From contig NC_133392.1 of assembly GCF_047511655.1 (NCBI RefSeq), positions 98,387,042-98,451,041 on the forward strand: a DNA stretch of 64,000 bases. The letters are read 5' to 3'. Position numbers and translations under genes: made by a program. This DNA is from Castor canadensis. Lineage: Eukaryota; Chordata; Mammalia; Rodentia; Castoridae. Position 1 is the first letter of the stretch. Every line of letters begins with the position of its first letter. Under the pieces are notes generated by a model. That model worked only from the letters and a program-made list of their open reading frames with translations, searched no databases and had not been told where the DNA came from. Below are positions 10,600-21,158 of the stretch, piece after piece.

Positions 10600-12333
10600 C
10601 TCCTTGAATCCACCAGGAACAATGGACCTCTGATTGGAAGAACAAAATCAAGGCCCATTAATGTGCTTTTGGTAGGCAGAGTTGAATTACGCACTTTTGA
10701 ATTATCAAGGTTACCTTTGGTTTTATTTCTACTGGATTTCTTTTCTGAAGACACTTCTCTATCCAAAAAAGTTCTAGCTTGTTTACCAGAATCAGAATAA
10801 AATCTGTCTTGCCTCTGTGGAGTAAGAGCTGGATTAGTATATGGTTGGCCTGATGGAGGGATCATCATCCTTTTATCCTGTTTGAATGTATGGGACAGGG
10901 ATCCAATCTCAAGAGGTCCCATTAGGCTATCATAGCTTGATTCTCCTTTTTCATTAGTAATCTGATGATCCAGAAGATTTTCCAGGCTTCTTGAGCCTTT
11001 TCCTCCTCCCTGTGGAAGCAAAGGTAGGGGTCTGAGTGGATCTTCCCACAACATTGGAGAGAAAAAAGCTTTCCTTTCAGATGAAGGTTGACCCAATGGT
11101 AAGGAACCATGTGAAAAATGCTCTTTGCCACATGGTGTATTTGAAATACCAAATGCATGAGGATTTTTTTTTCTAAAGTTCAAAATCAAACACCATTTAA
11201 ATTTTGTCTCTTGCTAGCATTTGATTTCCTAAAATATTTGAGTTGTTTTTCAGCAGCATGGGCTACCAACCAATTAAAATGAGTTTTTTTCATAGAAAAT
11301 AATCTGCCTTTGATAAGAATGATTTGTTCTGTCCATTTTTTCTTCAAGCTCTCTGGCTGCCTTTATTTTTTTAGGTCTCCAGGTCTTCAGCTACATGGCT
11401 GATCTTTTCTTCTACTTTGGAAAGTTTCTTCTCTGTGTCTCACTGGTAATGGTCTTCTACCATTAATTTCCTTTAGAATTTCATTTCATTTCCTTCATTC
11501 AGTTCTTCATTTTTTTAACATTCCCCTGAAGATTATTCTCAATTTCAAGCCATGTATTTTCTGATTGTAAAATGATTTGTTCAATCTGGAGATTATTAAT
11601 ATGCTCTGTAAAGTCTTCCTTTGTTCTATCTACTTCACACAACTGAACCTATATATTTAGGTTCTTTCTCTGTTTAAGATTTTTTTTAAAAGCATTTAAT
11701 TTCAAAGCATACATCAGTTTCTCTAAAGCTCCTTGTGACTGATTATGTAGGTGAGCACTGTTTTCAGATCCACTCTTCATTTCTAATTCCAAGTTACAAT
11801 CATATGTTATGTCTTCTCCACGAACAGCCCAGACTTTAATCTTTAGCAAATGTTCAGCTAGAGACCTGATGTGATCTTCATCATCATTTTGAACTTGTGC
11901 TGCCTGTGCCACAGTCTTAAGTGTTATTTTCTGTTTATTAACTTCACTCACTTGTTCCTTCCACACTTCAGCTTCTTGTAAAAGCTGTTTGCAGCTTTCC
12001 TGAAGCTGGAACTTTCAATTCAAAGTATCTGTCATTGAGTCCTTATGTTGTGCTTCATTGATTAGAAGTATTCTTAAGGTTGTTTCAGCTTTAGCTGCTT
12101 TTGATTTGAGAGATTTTGATTCATCTTCTAGGGACTGTATAATTTTTGACTTTTGTACCATCCATTCAACTTGTTTAGTATGTTTAGATTTCTCTTCTTT
12201 CAGTTCTTTTCCTAGAAAGGGTACTTCCTCAGGCTTAGACATGGATCTTCCCAGCTTTTCATAGGTTGTCTTCAAAGTCTGTGCTTTTATTGGGCTTGTC
12301 TCAAAGTTGGCTTCCTTTAAAGATGACACTAAG
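10600..12333 (-). pseudogene. MIA2 (cTAGE5) pseudogene: cTAGE5/MIA2 retrocopy: coiled coil and start of proline-rich domain
   Basis: The parent protein sits at ER exit sites and helps load large cargo into COPII vesicles, with a coiled coil and a C-terminal proline-rich domain that binds Sec23. Minus-strand translation in shifting frames follows the parent in order. SLKEANFET, ELKEEKSKHTKQ and IQSLEDESKSLKS lie at 12,330-12,080; VWKEQVSEVNKQK and GEDITYDCNLELEM at 11,980-11,780; [13 protein letters not shown] near 11,600; and KVEEKISHVAEDLE near 11,400. PHAFGISNTPCGKEHF (11,155-11,105), LGQPSSERKAF, LDHQITNEKGESS, PPQRQDRFYSDSG-like sequence and PIRGPLFLVDSRS follow down to 10,600. No introns separate segments that come from several parental exons, so this is a processed copy. 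Stops and frameshifts are frequent between 11,200 and 11,650. The longest open stretch (197 codons, 10,596-11,189) is a remnant, not a gene. Identification rests on remembered parent sequence but agrees over many blocks. Confidence 0.88.
12319..12333 (+). repeat. Left target-site duplication of the LINE-1
   Basis: aaagatgacactaag on the left pairs with aaagacaacattaag at 18,536-18,550, matching 12 of 15 bases. Joining the flanks restores the order of the cTAGE5 reading, which confirms the insertion point. The three mismatches suggest an old insertion. Confidence 0.75.
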
Positions 12334-12338
12334 AGACA

Positions 12339-12346
12339 AAGATGGC
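12339..12346 (+). promoter_or_regulatory. YY1-like core at LINE-1 5' end
   Basis: AAGATGGC lies six bases into the element, the same place as in the first LINE-1 of the window and close to its place in other mammalian LINE-1s. Confidence 0.45.
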
Positions 12347-12620
12347 AGCTAGCTGAAGCACCCTGGGACCTTGACCTGCACAATTTCAGCTAATACTCCA
12401 GCAAGGATCAGGTAACCCTGGTTTGTGTGCCAACTAAGATGCCACGAATACATAGGGAGCACATAATATTCAATGCTTGACCCTTAAATTAGCTTTTTAT
12501 AGTGCATAACATCCAGGCAGCTGTGGGCCCACTGGTCTATTAGGCCACCAGCTGGGAAGCTGCTTTTTCCCATTTCTTTTCCTTTTCTTTTCCCTTTATT
12601 TCCTTCCCATCTTGACTGGT

Positions 12621-12932
12621 AAAGCAAAAATGCAATGCAGAGACCTGAAGAAAGAGATCTGCAAGCATCTGAGATGACCTGGATCCACCATAATACATGC
12701 AGACACAGAACCTCTGACTGCAGTCTGTGCTTCCCTGAAGCTGACCTATTTCCGTCCAAGTGAGTCTGCAACCCCACCAGCAAAAATGCAACACAGAGAA
12801 CTGCAATAAGGGATCTAAAAGCACCTGGACAACCTGGACCCACCATAATATGTGTGGACACAGAATCTCTGACTATCATCTGCCTGCACTTCCCTGGAGC
12901 TGACCCATTCCCACTCTACTGAGTCTGCAAGT
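12621..12932 (+). repeat. Two tandem units of about 156 bp in the LINE-1 5' leader
   Basis: tgcaatgcagagacctg at 12,631 and tgcaacacagagaactg at 12,787 start two aligned copies. Each continues with gatctnnaagcanctg, a ccaccataata block and a gagtctgcaa block. A further ccaccagctg lies at 12,933 and a partial match near 12,544. This resembles a monomeric promoter array. Confidence 0.7.
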
Positions 12933-13639
12933 CCACCAGCTGAGTGTGATATATCATTTGCTGTAGAGGGAACCAAATAGTCTAGTGCAGCTGAGTGGAC
13001 TGATTGAACCCGCATCCAGATAAAACTGGTGGTCCAATACCAGTTTCCCCTCTGCCTGGAGGGAACATTTCCCCTCTGCCTGGAGGCAGAGGGGGTTGCA
13101 GAATGCTTAGATGAATTAGCTGGTGTAGGGGTGGGGTGACTCAGTAGCACTCTGGTGAAAACTACACATTGCACTGCCTGGGAGAAACTTGGAGAAATTG
13201 AAAACTGACAGTCTTCAATTCTAGTTCACAGGCCTGCCCTGTAGAGGGAAGGGGCTAGTGACTGCTAATATATCAGCTCCTTGCAGGATCAATTCTGAGA
13301 AGCTGCCTGCACCAGATGGCCCATCCCACCAAGGGAAGTCTGGGTTAAAACACCCTGAGCCAACCCCTCTAAAGCTGTCCTATAGAGATGAGTAACATCC
13401 ATTGTCATGCAGTCAGGCATAGCACCCTTAAGAAGAGACAGTGTCATGGTCAAAGCCCTTGTAAAAAGTGTCATTTTTTTCTTCCATTTTATTGTTACCT
13501 ACCTACCTCTTCCATTCTGTCCAAGCACCAATTTGATTAGCCTCCTATTGCTCCACTTTCCTTCCTTTGCCCTAATGTTTTTTTTCTTCTCTTTTCTTCT
13601 TCTCTCCCTTACTTCTCCTTACAATCCTTTTGAGAAGAC

Positions 13640-14355
13640 ACAGAAACAACTAAGTGAACTCAGAGAGGACTTCAACAAACTCCAAAATGAAAACTAAGGA
13701 GATTATACAAAAAGAGATATATGAAATAAAGACGACAGCACAAGATATGAAAGAGGAGCTTAACAAGGATATGGAAAATCTCAGAAAAAAGAATCAAACA
13801 AAAATCCTGGAAATAAAAATTTCCTTAAATCAAATAAAAATTATAGTCGAAAGCCACTCCTGCAGACTAGACTGAGTGGAAGACAGAATTTCAGAGCCTA
13901 AAGACAAAATAGATATTAAAGAAAAAACAGAAGAATCCTTAGACAAAAGACTCAAGAGCTGTGATTCCATCAAAAGACCAAACCTATGAATCATGGGTAT
14001 GGAAGAAGAAGAGGTACAAGTTAAAGATATACATAATATGTTCAACAAAATAATAGCAGAAAATTTCTCAAATCTCAAGGAAGAGATGCCCACTCAGGTA
14101 CAGGAAGCCTCCAGGACACCAAACAGACATGAAAAAAATATAACCTCTTCATGGCATCTTATACTTAAAACAACTAGCACAGAGAACAAGGAAGCAATAT
14201 TGAAAGCTGCAAGAGAGAAAAATCAAATAACATATAAATGTTAAGGCCATGAAAATAACAGCAGATTTCTCAACAGAAACCTTAAAATCCAGAAGGACAT
14301 GGAGTGAAGTATTCTGAGCATTAAAAGAAAACAATTTTAGTCCTAAGATACTGGA
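13640..14355 (+). pseudogene. LINE-1 ORF1 remnant
   Basis: ORF1p is the RNA-binding trimeric protein of LINE-1. Visible pieces are QKQLSELREDFNKLQNEN and the lysine/glutamate-rich coiled coil after it (13,640-13,875), then an RNA-recognition-like and C-terminal part (EENFSNLKEE-type sequence at about 14,060-14,090, ILKAAREKNQITYKC near 14,200-14,240, and a decayed DFSTETLKSRR stretch near 14,260-14,300). Stops occur at 13,697, 13,873, 13,987 and 14,242. The C-terminal tail is missing because a deletion fuses ORF1 to the interior of ORF2 near 14,355. A pyrimidine-rich tract (13,555-13,635) precedes the readable part. Confidence 0.8.
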
Positions 14356-17300
14356 ACGGTAGAAGAAGATTTTCCAAGCAAATGGCCCCTAAAAACAGGC
14401 ACAAGTAGCAATACTTATATCAGATAAGGTGGACTTCAAATCTAAATTAGTCAGAAGAGACAAAGAAGGACACTTCATACAAATAAAAGGAGAAATCATC
14501 AAGAGGAAATAGCAATAACATCAAGAGGAAATTACAATTATCAACTTATATGCACAAAATGTTGATGTGCATATAACATACACTAATGGACTTAAAATCA
14601 CAGCTATACTCCAACTCAGTGATAGTTGGAGATTTTAATACTCCTCTATCACCAATAGGTAGGTGAATCAACAAAGAAATTCTAGAATTGAATGACATCA
14701 TAGATCTAATGGACCTGACAGATGTCTAAAGAGTATTCCATCCTGCAACAGCACAACATACATTCTTCTCAGCAGCCTGTGGAACTTTCTCCAAAATAAA
14801 TTATATCCTAGGGCACAAAGCAAGTCTTAACAAATATAAAATTGAAATAACCCCCTGCATTCTGTCTGACCACAACACAATAGAACTAGAACTCAACAAC
14901 AAAAGAAGCAACAGAAAATACTCAAACAATTGGAGGCTTAATAACACATTGCTCAACGATCAGTCAGTCATAGAATAAATAAAGGAGGAAATCAAAAGTT
15001 TCCCAGAATTTAATGAAAATGAAAACACAACCCATCAGAACCCATGGGACACAGCAAAGGCAGTCCTAAGAGGAAAGTTTATAGCCATGAGTGTGTACAT
15101 CAAAAAAAAAAAAAAAACAAAACACAGAAAGATCTCAAATAAATGACCTAATGTTGCATCTCAAACTCCTAGAAAAACAAGAACAAGCAAAACCCAAAGC
15201 AAGCAGAAGGAGAGAAATCATAAATCCAAGGGTCAAAATCAATGAAATAAGAGATCAAAAAAAAAGGAGCATCAACAAAAGAAAATGTTGGGTTTTTGAA
15301 AAAATAAACAAGATTGACAAACTCCTAGCAAATCTGACTAAAATGAGAAGGGAAGAGACCCAAATTAATAAAATCAGAAATGAAAAGGGGGAGATAACAA
15401 CAAATACCAAAACATCCAGGAAATCATCAGGGCTAATTTGAAAACCTATATTCAAATAAATTGGAAAATCTAGAAGAAGTGGACAAATTTCTAGATATAT
15501 ATGACCACCCAAAATTGAACCAAGAGGATACTAATCACTTAAACAGATCTATAACACATGATGAATTGACTCAACAATGAACAAGTCTCCCAAAAAAGAA
15601 AGTCCAGGACCGGATGGATTTTCCCCTGAATTCTACCAGACCTTTAAAGAAGAACTAATGCCAACACTCCTTAAATTTTTCCACAATATAGAAAGGGAAG
15701 GAACACTGCCAAACTCACTCTATGAATTCATCCTGAAACTAGACAGGACACAACAAAAAGCATTACAGGCCAATCTCTTTAATGAACATAGATGCAAAAG
15801 TCCTCAATGAAATAATGGCAACCAACATTCAAGAGCATATCAAAAAATTCACACACTATGATCAAGTCAGCTTCATCCCAGGGATGCAGAGATGGTTCAA
15901 CATATGAAAATTGTTAAATGTAATACAGCGTATTAACAGAAGTAAAGGCAAAAACCACTTGATCTTCTCAATAGCTGCAGAAAAACCTTCAATAAAATTC
16001 AACATCCTTTCATGATAAAAGCTCTGATGAAACTAGAAATAGAAGGAATGTACCTCAATATAATAAAGGCTGTATATGACAAACTTATAGCCAACATTAT
16101 ACTTAATGGGGAAAAACTGAAACCATTTCCCCCTAAAGTCAGAAATGAGATAAAAGTGCCCACTCTCCCCATTCTTACTCAACATAGTCTTGGAATTCCT
16201 AGCCAGAGCAATAAGATAGGAAGGAGAAATAAAAGGAATACAAATTGGTAAGGAAGAAGTCAAACTATTCCTATTCACAGATGACATGATCTTATACCTA
16301 AAAGACCTGAAAAACTCCACCAAAAAACTCAACATAAGCTGCTTCAGCAAAATAGCAGGATACAAAATCAATTTACAAAAATCAGTAGCCTTTCTATATG
16401 CCAACAATGAACAGATTGAGAAAGAATATAGGAAAACAATTCCATTTACAATAGCCTTAGAAAAATCAAATACCTGGGATTAAGCTTAACAAAGGATGTG
16501 AATGACTTCTACAAGAAAAAACTATAAAACCACTGAAGAAAGAAACAAAGAAGACTACAGAAAATGAGATCTCCCATGCTCATGGACTGGTAGAATTAAC
16601 ATAGTAAAAATGGCTATACTACCAAAAACAATCTACATGTTTAATGCAATTCCCATCAAAAGCCCAAGGACATTCATCACAGAGATTGAAAAATCAACCC
16701 TCAAGTTCATTTGGAAGCACAAAAGACTGCCAATAGCCAAGGCAATACTCAGCAAAAAAAAAGCAATGCTGGAGGTATCACAGTACTCGACTTCAAACTA
16801 TAATACAGAACCATAGTAGTAAAAACAGCATGGTATTGGCACAAAAATAGATATGAAGACCAGTGGAACAGAATAGAAGACCCGGATATAAATCTATGCA
16901 ACTAAGTCCACCTAATTTTTGACAAAGGCACCAAAAATACACATTGCAAAGACAGCCTCTTCAACAAATATTGCTGGGAAAACTGGATTTATGCCTGCAG
17001 AAATCTGAAAATAGATTCATGTTCATCACCCAGTACCAGTATCAGCTCAAAGTAGATCAAGGACCTTAATATAAGACCTGAAACCTTGAAGCTAACACAG
17101 GAAAAAGCAGGAATACACTGGAAGCAATAGACATAGGCAATGACTTCCTCAGTAGAACTCAATTGGCTCAGCAACTAAGAGAAAAGTTTGACAGATGGGA
17201 GTACATGAAATCAAGAAGCTTCTGCACAACAAAAGAAATGGTTTCTAAATTGAAGAGGCTATGCACAGAATGGGAGAAAATCTTTGCCAGCTATATATCA

Positions 17301-17985
17301 GACAAGGAACTGATAACCAAAATATACAGGGAGCTCAAAAAAATAAACTACCCAAAAATCATTGACCCAATGAAGAAATGGGCAACTGAACTAAACAGAG
17401 CCTTTTCAAAGAAAGAAGTCCAGACAGCTAAAAAACACATGAAAAAATTCCACCAATCTGGGACCACAAAGGAAATGCAAATCAAAACCACATTAAGATT
17501 CCACTTCACTCCTGTTAGAATAGCTAGCATCAACAACACTTACCACAAATAATGTTGGCAAGGATGTGGGGGAAAAAGGAACCGTCATAGACTGCTGGTG
17601 GGAATATAAGCTTGTACAACCAATATGGAAAACAATATGGAGGCTCCTCAAAAAACTAAAAATAGAACTGCTATGTGATCCAGCAATACTACTCCTAGGG
17701 ATCTACCCTAAAGGAATGCGAGTCAGCTTACAACAAAGGCACCTACACACCCATGTATAACAGCATTATTCACAATAGCTAAGCTATGGAAACAGCCAAG
17801 GTATCTGAGTACTGACCAATAGATTAAGAAAATGTGGTATTTATATACAATGGAATTTTACTGAGCCACAAAGAATGAAATTTTGTCATTCACAGGTAAA
17901 TGGATATAACTGGAGAACATTATCTTAAGTGAAAGTAGCCAGGCTCAGAAGGCAGAAAGTCAGGTGTTCTCTCTGATATGTGGAA
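14355..17985 (+). pseudogene. LINE-1 ORF2 remnant (endonuclease and reverse transcriptase)
   Basis: ORF2p nicks target DNA and reverse-transcribes the element. The readable part begins within the endonuclease domain (FQANG-like, then AILISDKVDFKS) near 14,360, so roughly the first 80 residues are gone. Later landmarks are the reverse transcriptase block [18 protein letters not shown] (15,584-15,640), PGMQRWF (about 15,880), the catalytic box reading [10 protein letters not shown] at 16,270-16,300, and the C-terminal SFCTTKEM, WEKIFASYISDK and MQIKTTLRFHFTPVR stretches (17,215-17,520). The usual FADD is FTDD here. The frame changes many times. It is non-functional. Confidence 0.88.
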
Positions 17986-18535
17986 TACAAATGCAGCAAT
18001 ATTATGAAACACTGGTCACACTAAGAGGAGGTCATGCACAGGAGGGGTAGGGAAACTAAGAACTTGAATATGGTTGATATGCTCTCTCTACAAGAATGAG
18101 TATAGAAATTAAAGGCGATAAACCAATTGGGGTTATAGTACACATAAACATGGAAATATCACAAGGAAACTCCCTGTGTAGCTACCTTTATCTCAAACAT
18201 GCAAAAATGTCATGTTTTTCATTTTATCTTTTTTTCTTCTAATTGGAGAAAAGGAGGGTGCAACAGATGCTGGGGGTGGGGAATTGGCACCAGTGGGAGG
18301 GAGGGAGTGGCAGGGAAAGGGGGTAGGAGGGTGAATACAGTGCAAAAAAATGTGTACACATGCATGTAAATGCAAAAACAATACCTGCTAAAACTATTCC
18401 AGGGATCAGGGAAGAGGGGGTAAAGGAGAGCAGTGGAAGGGGTGAATTCAAGTATGATATATTTGATAACTTGTAAGAACTTTTGTAAATGGCACAATGT
18501 ACCCTCACCCAGCACTACATTAAAGGGGAAAAAAT

Positions 18536-18875
18536 AAAGACAACATTAAGCCATCATGCTGTTTTTGAACAAGGTTAACTTTTTCAAGTAGCTTACATTT
18601 CTCTTCAATTAGTCCAGAAAGCTTTATAATAAGCTTTTTTTTCTCTTCTCACATAAAGTCAGCTTTTCACTGATGGAAAAGTTCTACACACACACACATA
18701 CACACAAATTGATAGAATAGAAAAAAGTCTAGTATAGCAACCCATATCAACAATTCCCATGGAAAATCATAGGGCTTGGTCTCAGTTCTTGAGGGTTGTC
18801 ACAACCCTACAAAATTCCTTTAGGACCAACCAGCCCCAAGTATGGCTTGAAGGCTGCTGTGGCTGTTGCTAAGGC
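18536..18875 (-). pseudogene. MIA2 (cTAGE5) pseudogene: cTAGE5/MIA2 retrocopy: N-terminal, transmembrane and first coiled-coil part
   Basis: This is the missing 5' part of the retrocopy, cut off by the LINE-1 at 12,334-18,535. On the minus strand, bases near 18,850-18,765 align to the parental leader (PYLG, LEELRRVV, EGMRP) with frameshifts. Bases 18,762-18,710 read PWELLIWVAILDFFLFY, matching the parental PWELV membrane segment. After a (TG)n expansion, RTFPSVKS[12 protein letters not shown] and then [20 protein letters not shown] (about 18,620-18,560) match the cytosolic start. Sequence resumes at 12,333 with SLKEANFET. The start region corresponds to the short isoform that begins just before the membrane segment. 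It contains stops and frameshifts and is not functional. Beyond about 18,880 no homology could be seen; some 5' UTR may extend further. Confidence 0.82.
18683..18710 (+). repeat. (CA)n microsatellite within the retrocopy
   Basis: ctacacacacacacatacacacaaa lies exactly where the parental sequence between the membrane segment and the coiled coil should be, so it replaced or expanded a few codons of the retrocopy. Confidence 0.8.
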
Positions 18876-20825
18876 CTGTCAAACATTCAAAGTTCTGCAG
18901 CAACCCGAACGCTTCCTGCTTCACCTCTGGCCTGGAGCAGACCACTGTGGATCTGGCTGGGGGGTGAGGGGTGGGGGTGGGGCAAGAGGTTGGCTAACAC
19001 GCAGTTCACTCCATCCACAGGAGAGAAGACTTGGCCCCTTTCTTAAGCTTTACATGATATCTGCCAGATCTTGGCCTGGAGGTCCCATTGTCTTATATAA
19101 AATGGATAGACTTCCCAGATGACCTAAAGCTCATCTAGGCATCCTCATAGAGCCTAAGAAAAGTATTCTTTTTTGAGGAGGAAGCAGAGCTCCCATTGTT
19201 TATTACTGAATCCAGACTTAGATTTCATTGTAGAGAAGCAACAATTTATTCACACATAACACACCAGTCTTAATTTCTGTTGTGTCACAACACAGTTGCT
19301 CTGCTTTGGTCAGACTGGTTCCATTGGTACTTTCTGAAGATGCTGAACATCCCTTTTCCTTATTCTACACAGAAAGATGTTTTATTCTTGACTTTGTCAT
19401 AATGTTATGGTGAGGCCCAAATGAGATAATGTGGCTAAATGTTTTTGGAAGTTGTAAATATATGGTAATGTTCTAATTTCTGCTTGGGAAGATATCAAGG
19501 GAAGAGTTGATAGTGACAGTACTTCTCCTCTGTTGAACTCAGGTACCTTTTTAAGCTACTCAATGTGATTCTTGTTCTCATTGGCATTCTTTTTCTCCTC
19601 CCTCATGATGTCCTTCAGGAAAAAGAGGAATGTGGATAAATGGATCCCAACAGACATGTCCTGGCATTTCAGGGAGGGTCAGGGTATAATGATGCCATTC
19701 TGCAAAGGCAGCCTGTGTGAAGAAAAAGGAAAAGAAACCAAATGATGTGGATTCTAAAATTACAAAAGACATTTATTTTCAGTTTATGAAAGGAAAATGT
19801 AGTTTGAATGCAAAGCTGATTAAATTGGATCAAAAAATTAGAATTAAATACAAAAATAATGCATGTGGTTATGGTTTCAATTTTTATATATCTTGGCTAG
19901 TTGAAAGTGATGGCTCCCAGAACAAGCATAACTCAGCTTGTTTCTGCTTACAGAGTGTTTTTCACTATCATATATGTTGCTAACATTTCTTCCATTATGT
20001 ATGTTGTATAGCAGAGTTACAGTTATTGAGGGAATAACTTGAAATTTTGATTCATATGTTCCTGGAATCTTAACAACAAATGTTGCATTAACATCGAATC
20101 TTTTTTCAGTTTGTTTTGCCAAAATTAAGCTCATCTGTAGTAGATACTGTTTTAACTAGTGAAAGAAATATTTTATGAACATACCACAAGTTATGGCTAT
20201 GAACTAATGAGATCAGAATCTAGTTTTGCTTTATGGCATCAGCCTCATTACTTCGCTGTTACATTTCAGACCCAAGGGCATCTGTTGCTGTTCCATTTGC
20301 TGCCTGCCCTGCCTACACAGGTACCTGCTCCTTAACTAGGAAAGTCTTAATCTAATTCATATTCTTATTCCTGGACTAATGGAATCAATGCAGATGAAGG
20401 TGAAGTCGTTTATTCTAAACATGGGGAAGTGGTGCTGTGATTCTTATCTCCATGTGAAGCTTGCTGTCTCACTTTAGAGGACTCACAGATTTGTTTGGGG
20501 TGTCTGCAGTCATGGGGTCAGCCAGGGGAATCCATCCCCATTCTCCCTCATTCTTCCTCTGCTGAGCGTAAGATGCAGCTCTGTGCTAGAGTTTGGGGGA
20601 CACCATCAGCAATAGAGAACACTGTCTTAGGGGTCATTAAATAAGGTCACAGCTGTAAACACATTACATAGTGCCTGTCTGGCACAGAGCAAAAGGTCAG
20701 TGTTTTGTTCTTTGCTGAGAGGGATTCTTGTGTGTAACCTGCAGTCAGTCCAGGGCCTGATCACTCTTTAAAGAGTTTGTTTTGCTGCTCCTGGACTCCC
20801 ATTCCCTTCAGTTTTCAGCAATGAT
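18876..20825. other. Intergenic stretch, nothing assigned
   Basis: No exon, repeat family or RNA gene was recognised. The piece at 18,950-18,985 is G-rich (ggggtgaggggtgggggtgggg). Short open frames at 18,796-19,122 and 19,717-19,983 lack recognisable protein similarity and look like chance. The first part (to about 19,000) may include 5' UTR of the cTAGE5 retrocopy. Confidence 0.5.
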
Positions 20826-21158
20826 TTTAATTAATTTATTTTGCTGTACTGGTGTTTAAACTCAGGGCTTTGTACTTGCTAGGCAGGCTCTCTACCACTT
20901 GAGCCTGCCCTTTTGCTTTAGTTATTTTTTGACTAGGGACTCACATTTTTTGCTCAGACTCGTCTGGACTGCAATTCTATTTACCTCTCCTACACAGCTG
21001 GTGTTTCAGGTGTGCACCACCATGTGTGGTTTATTTGTTGAGATGGGGAGATGGTCTCACTAACTTCTTGCCTGTCTTAGTCTCCAACTGTGATCTCCTG
21101 ATCTTTGCCCCCTAAATAGCTGGGTTTACAGATATGAACCACTGTGCCCAGCCTTGAA
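20826..21158 (-). mobile_element. Composite rodent SINE (B1-like plus tRNA/ID-like)
   Basis: The plus strand shows the reverse complement of the tRNA-like part (ctcagggctttgtacttgctaggcaggctctctaccacttgagc), followed by the reverse complement of two B1-like parts ending in accactgtgcccagcc. Confidence 0.85.

Larger units (their letters stand above)
1771..10605 (-). repeat. cTAGE5/MIA2 proline-rich segment amplified into about 80 tandem 111-bp units
   Basis: A 111-bp unit repeats head to tail for about 8.8 kb. Landmarks in each unit on the plus strand are atgaactggctcc, ttggatccattggg, tggtggaaaagaatcttgag, agctccagatatg and tttcctggaggaggtgg. On the minus strand the consensus is 37 codons. 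The ancestral frame reads RRGPPFPPPPPGNISGASQD, then SFPPGDE, then SPMDPRSQFM. This matches the start of the cTAGE5/MIA2 proline-rich domain (recalled as VDARGPFLRRGPPFPP...GASRDYFPPGD). In the consensus only this one of the three sense frames is open; the other two meet a TGA in every unit. Individual units carry many indels and substitutions, so the longest ancestral-frame runs cover only a few units. The array joins the rest of the retrocopy in frame near 10,600. It is a decayed, expanded coding minisatellite with no intact product. Confidence 0.88.
12334..18535 (+). mobile_element. LINE-1, near full length but defective, inserted antisense in the cTAGE5 retrocopy
   Basis: The element has a 5' leader with tandem monomers (12,334 to about 13,640), an ORF1 remnant (about 13,640-14,355), an ORF2 remnant (about 14,355-17,985) and a 3' untranslated region with a G-rich purine tract (18,241-18,330). 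It ends in a short A-rich tail (ggggaaaaaataaag). It is flanked by a diverged 15-bp target duplication. An internal deletion joins ORF1 to ORF2, and both frames hold many stops, so it cannot move by itself. Its orientation is opposite to the host retrocopy. Confidence 0.92.

Noticed and set aside
1771-10605. CRISPR-like or engineered array
   Set aside because: Units are contiguous and homologous over their whole 111 bp with no unique spacers; they translate to a known proline-rich motif, and the genome is mammalian.
1771-10605. Many small plus- and minus-strand open frames taken as a gene family
   Set aside because: They are the same 37-codon unit seen in shifted and antisense frames. Stops and frameshifts occur every few units.
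12484-13174. Minus-strand frames in the LINE-1 leader
   Set aside because: Antisense to the LINE-1 5' monomers; similarity between the frames is explained by the tandem duplication.
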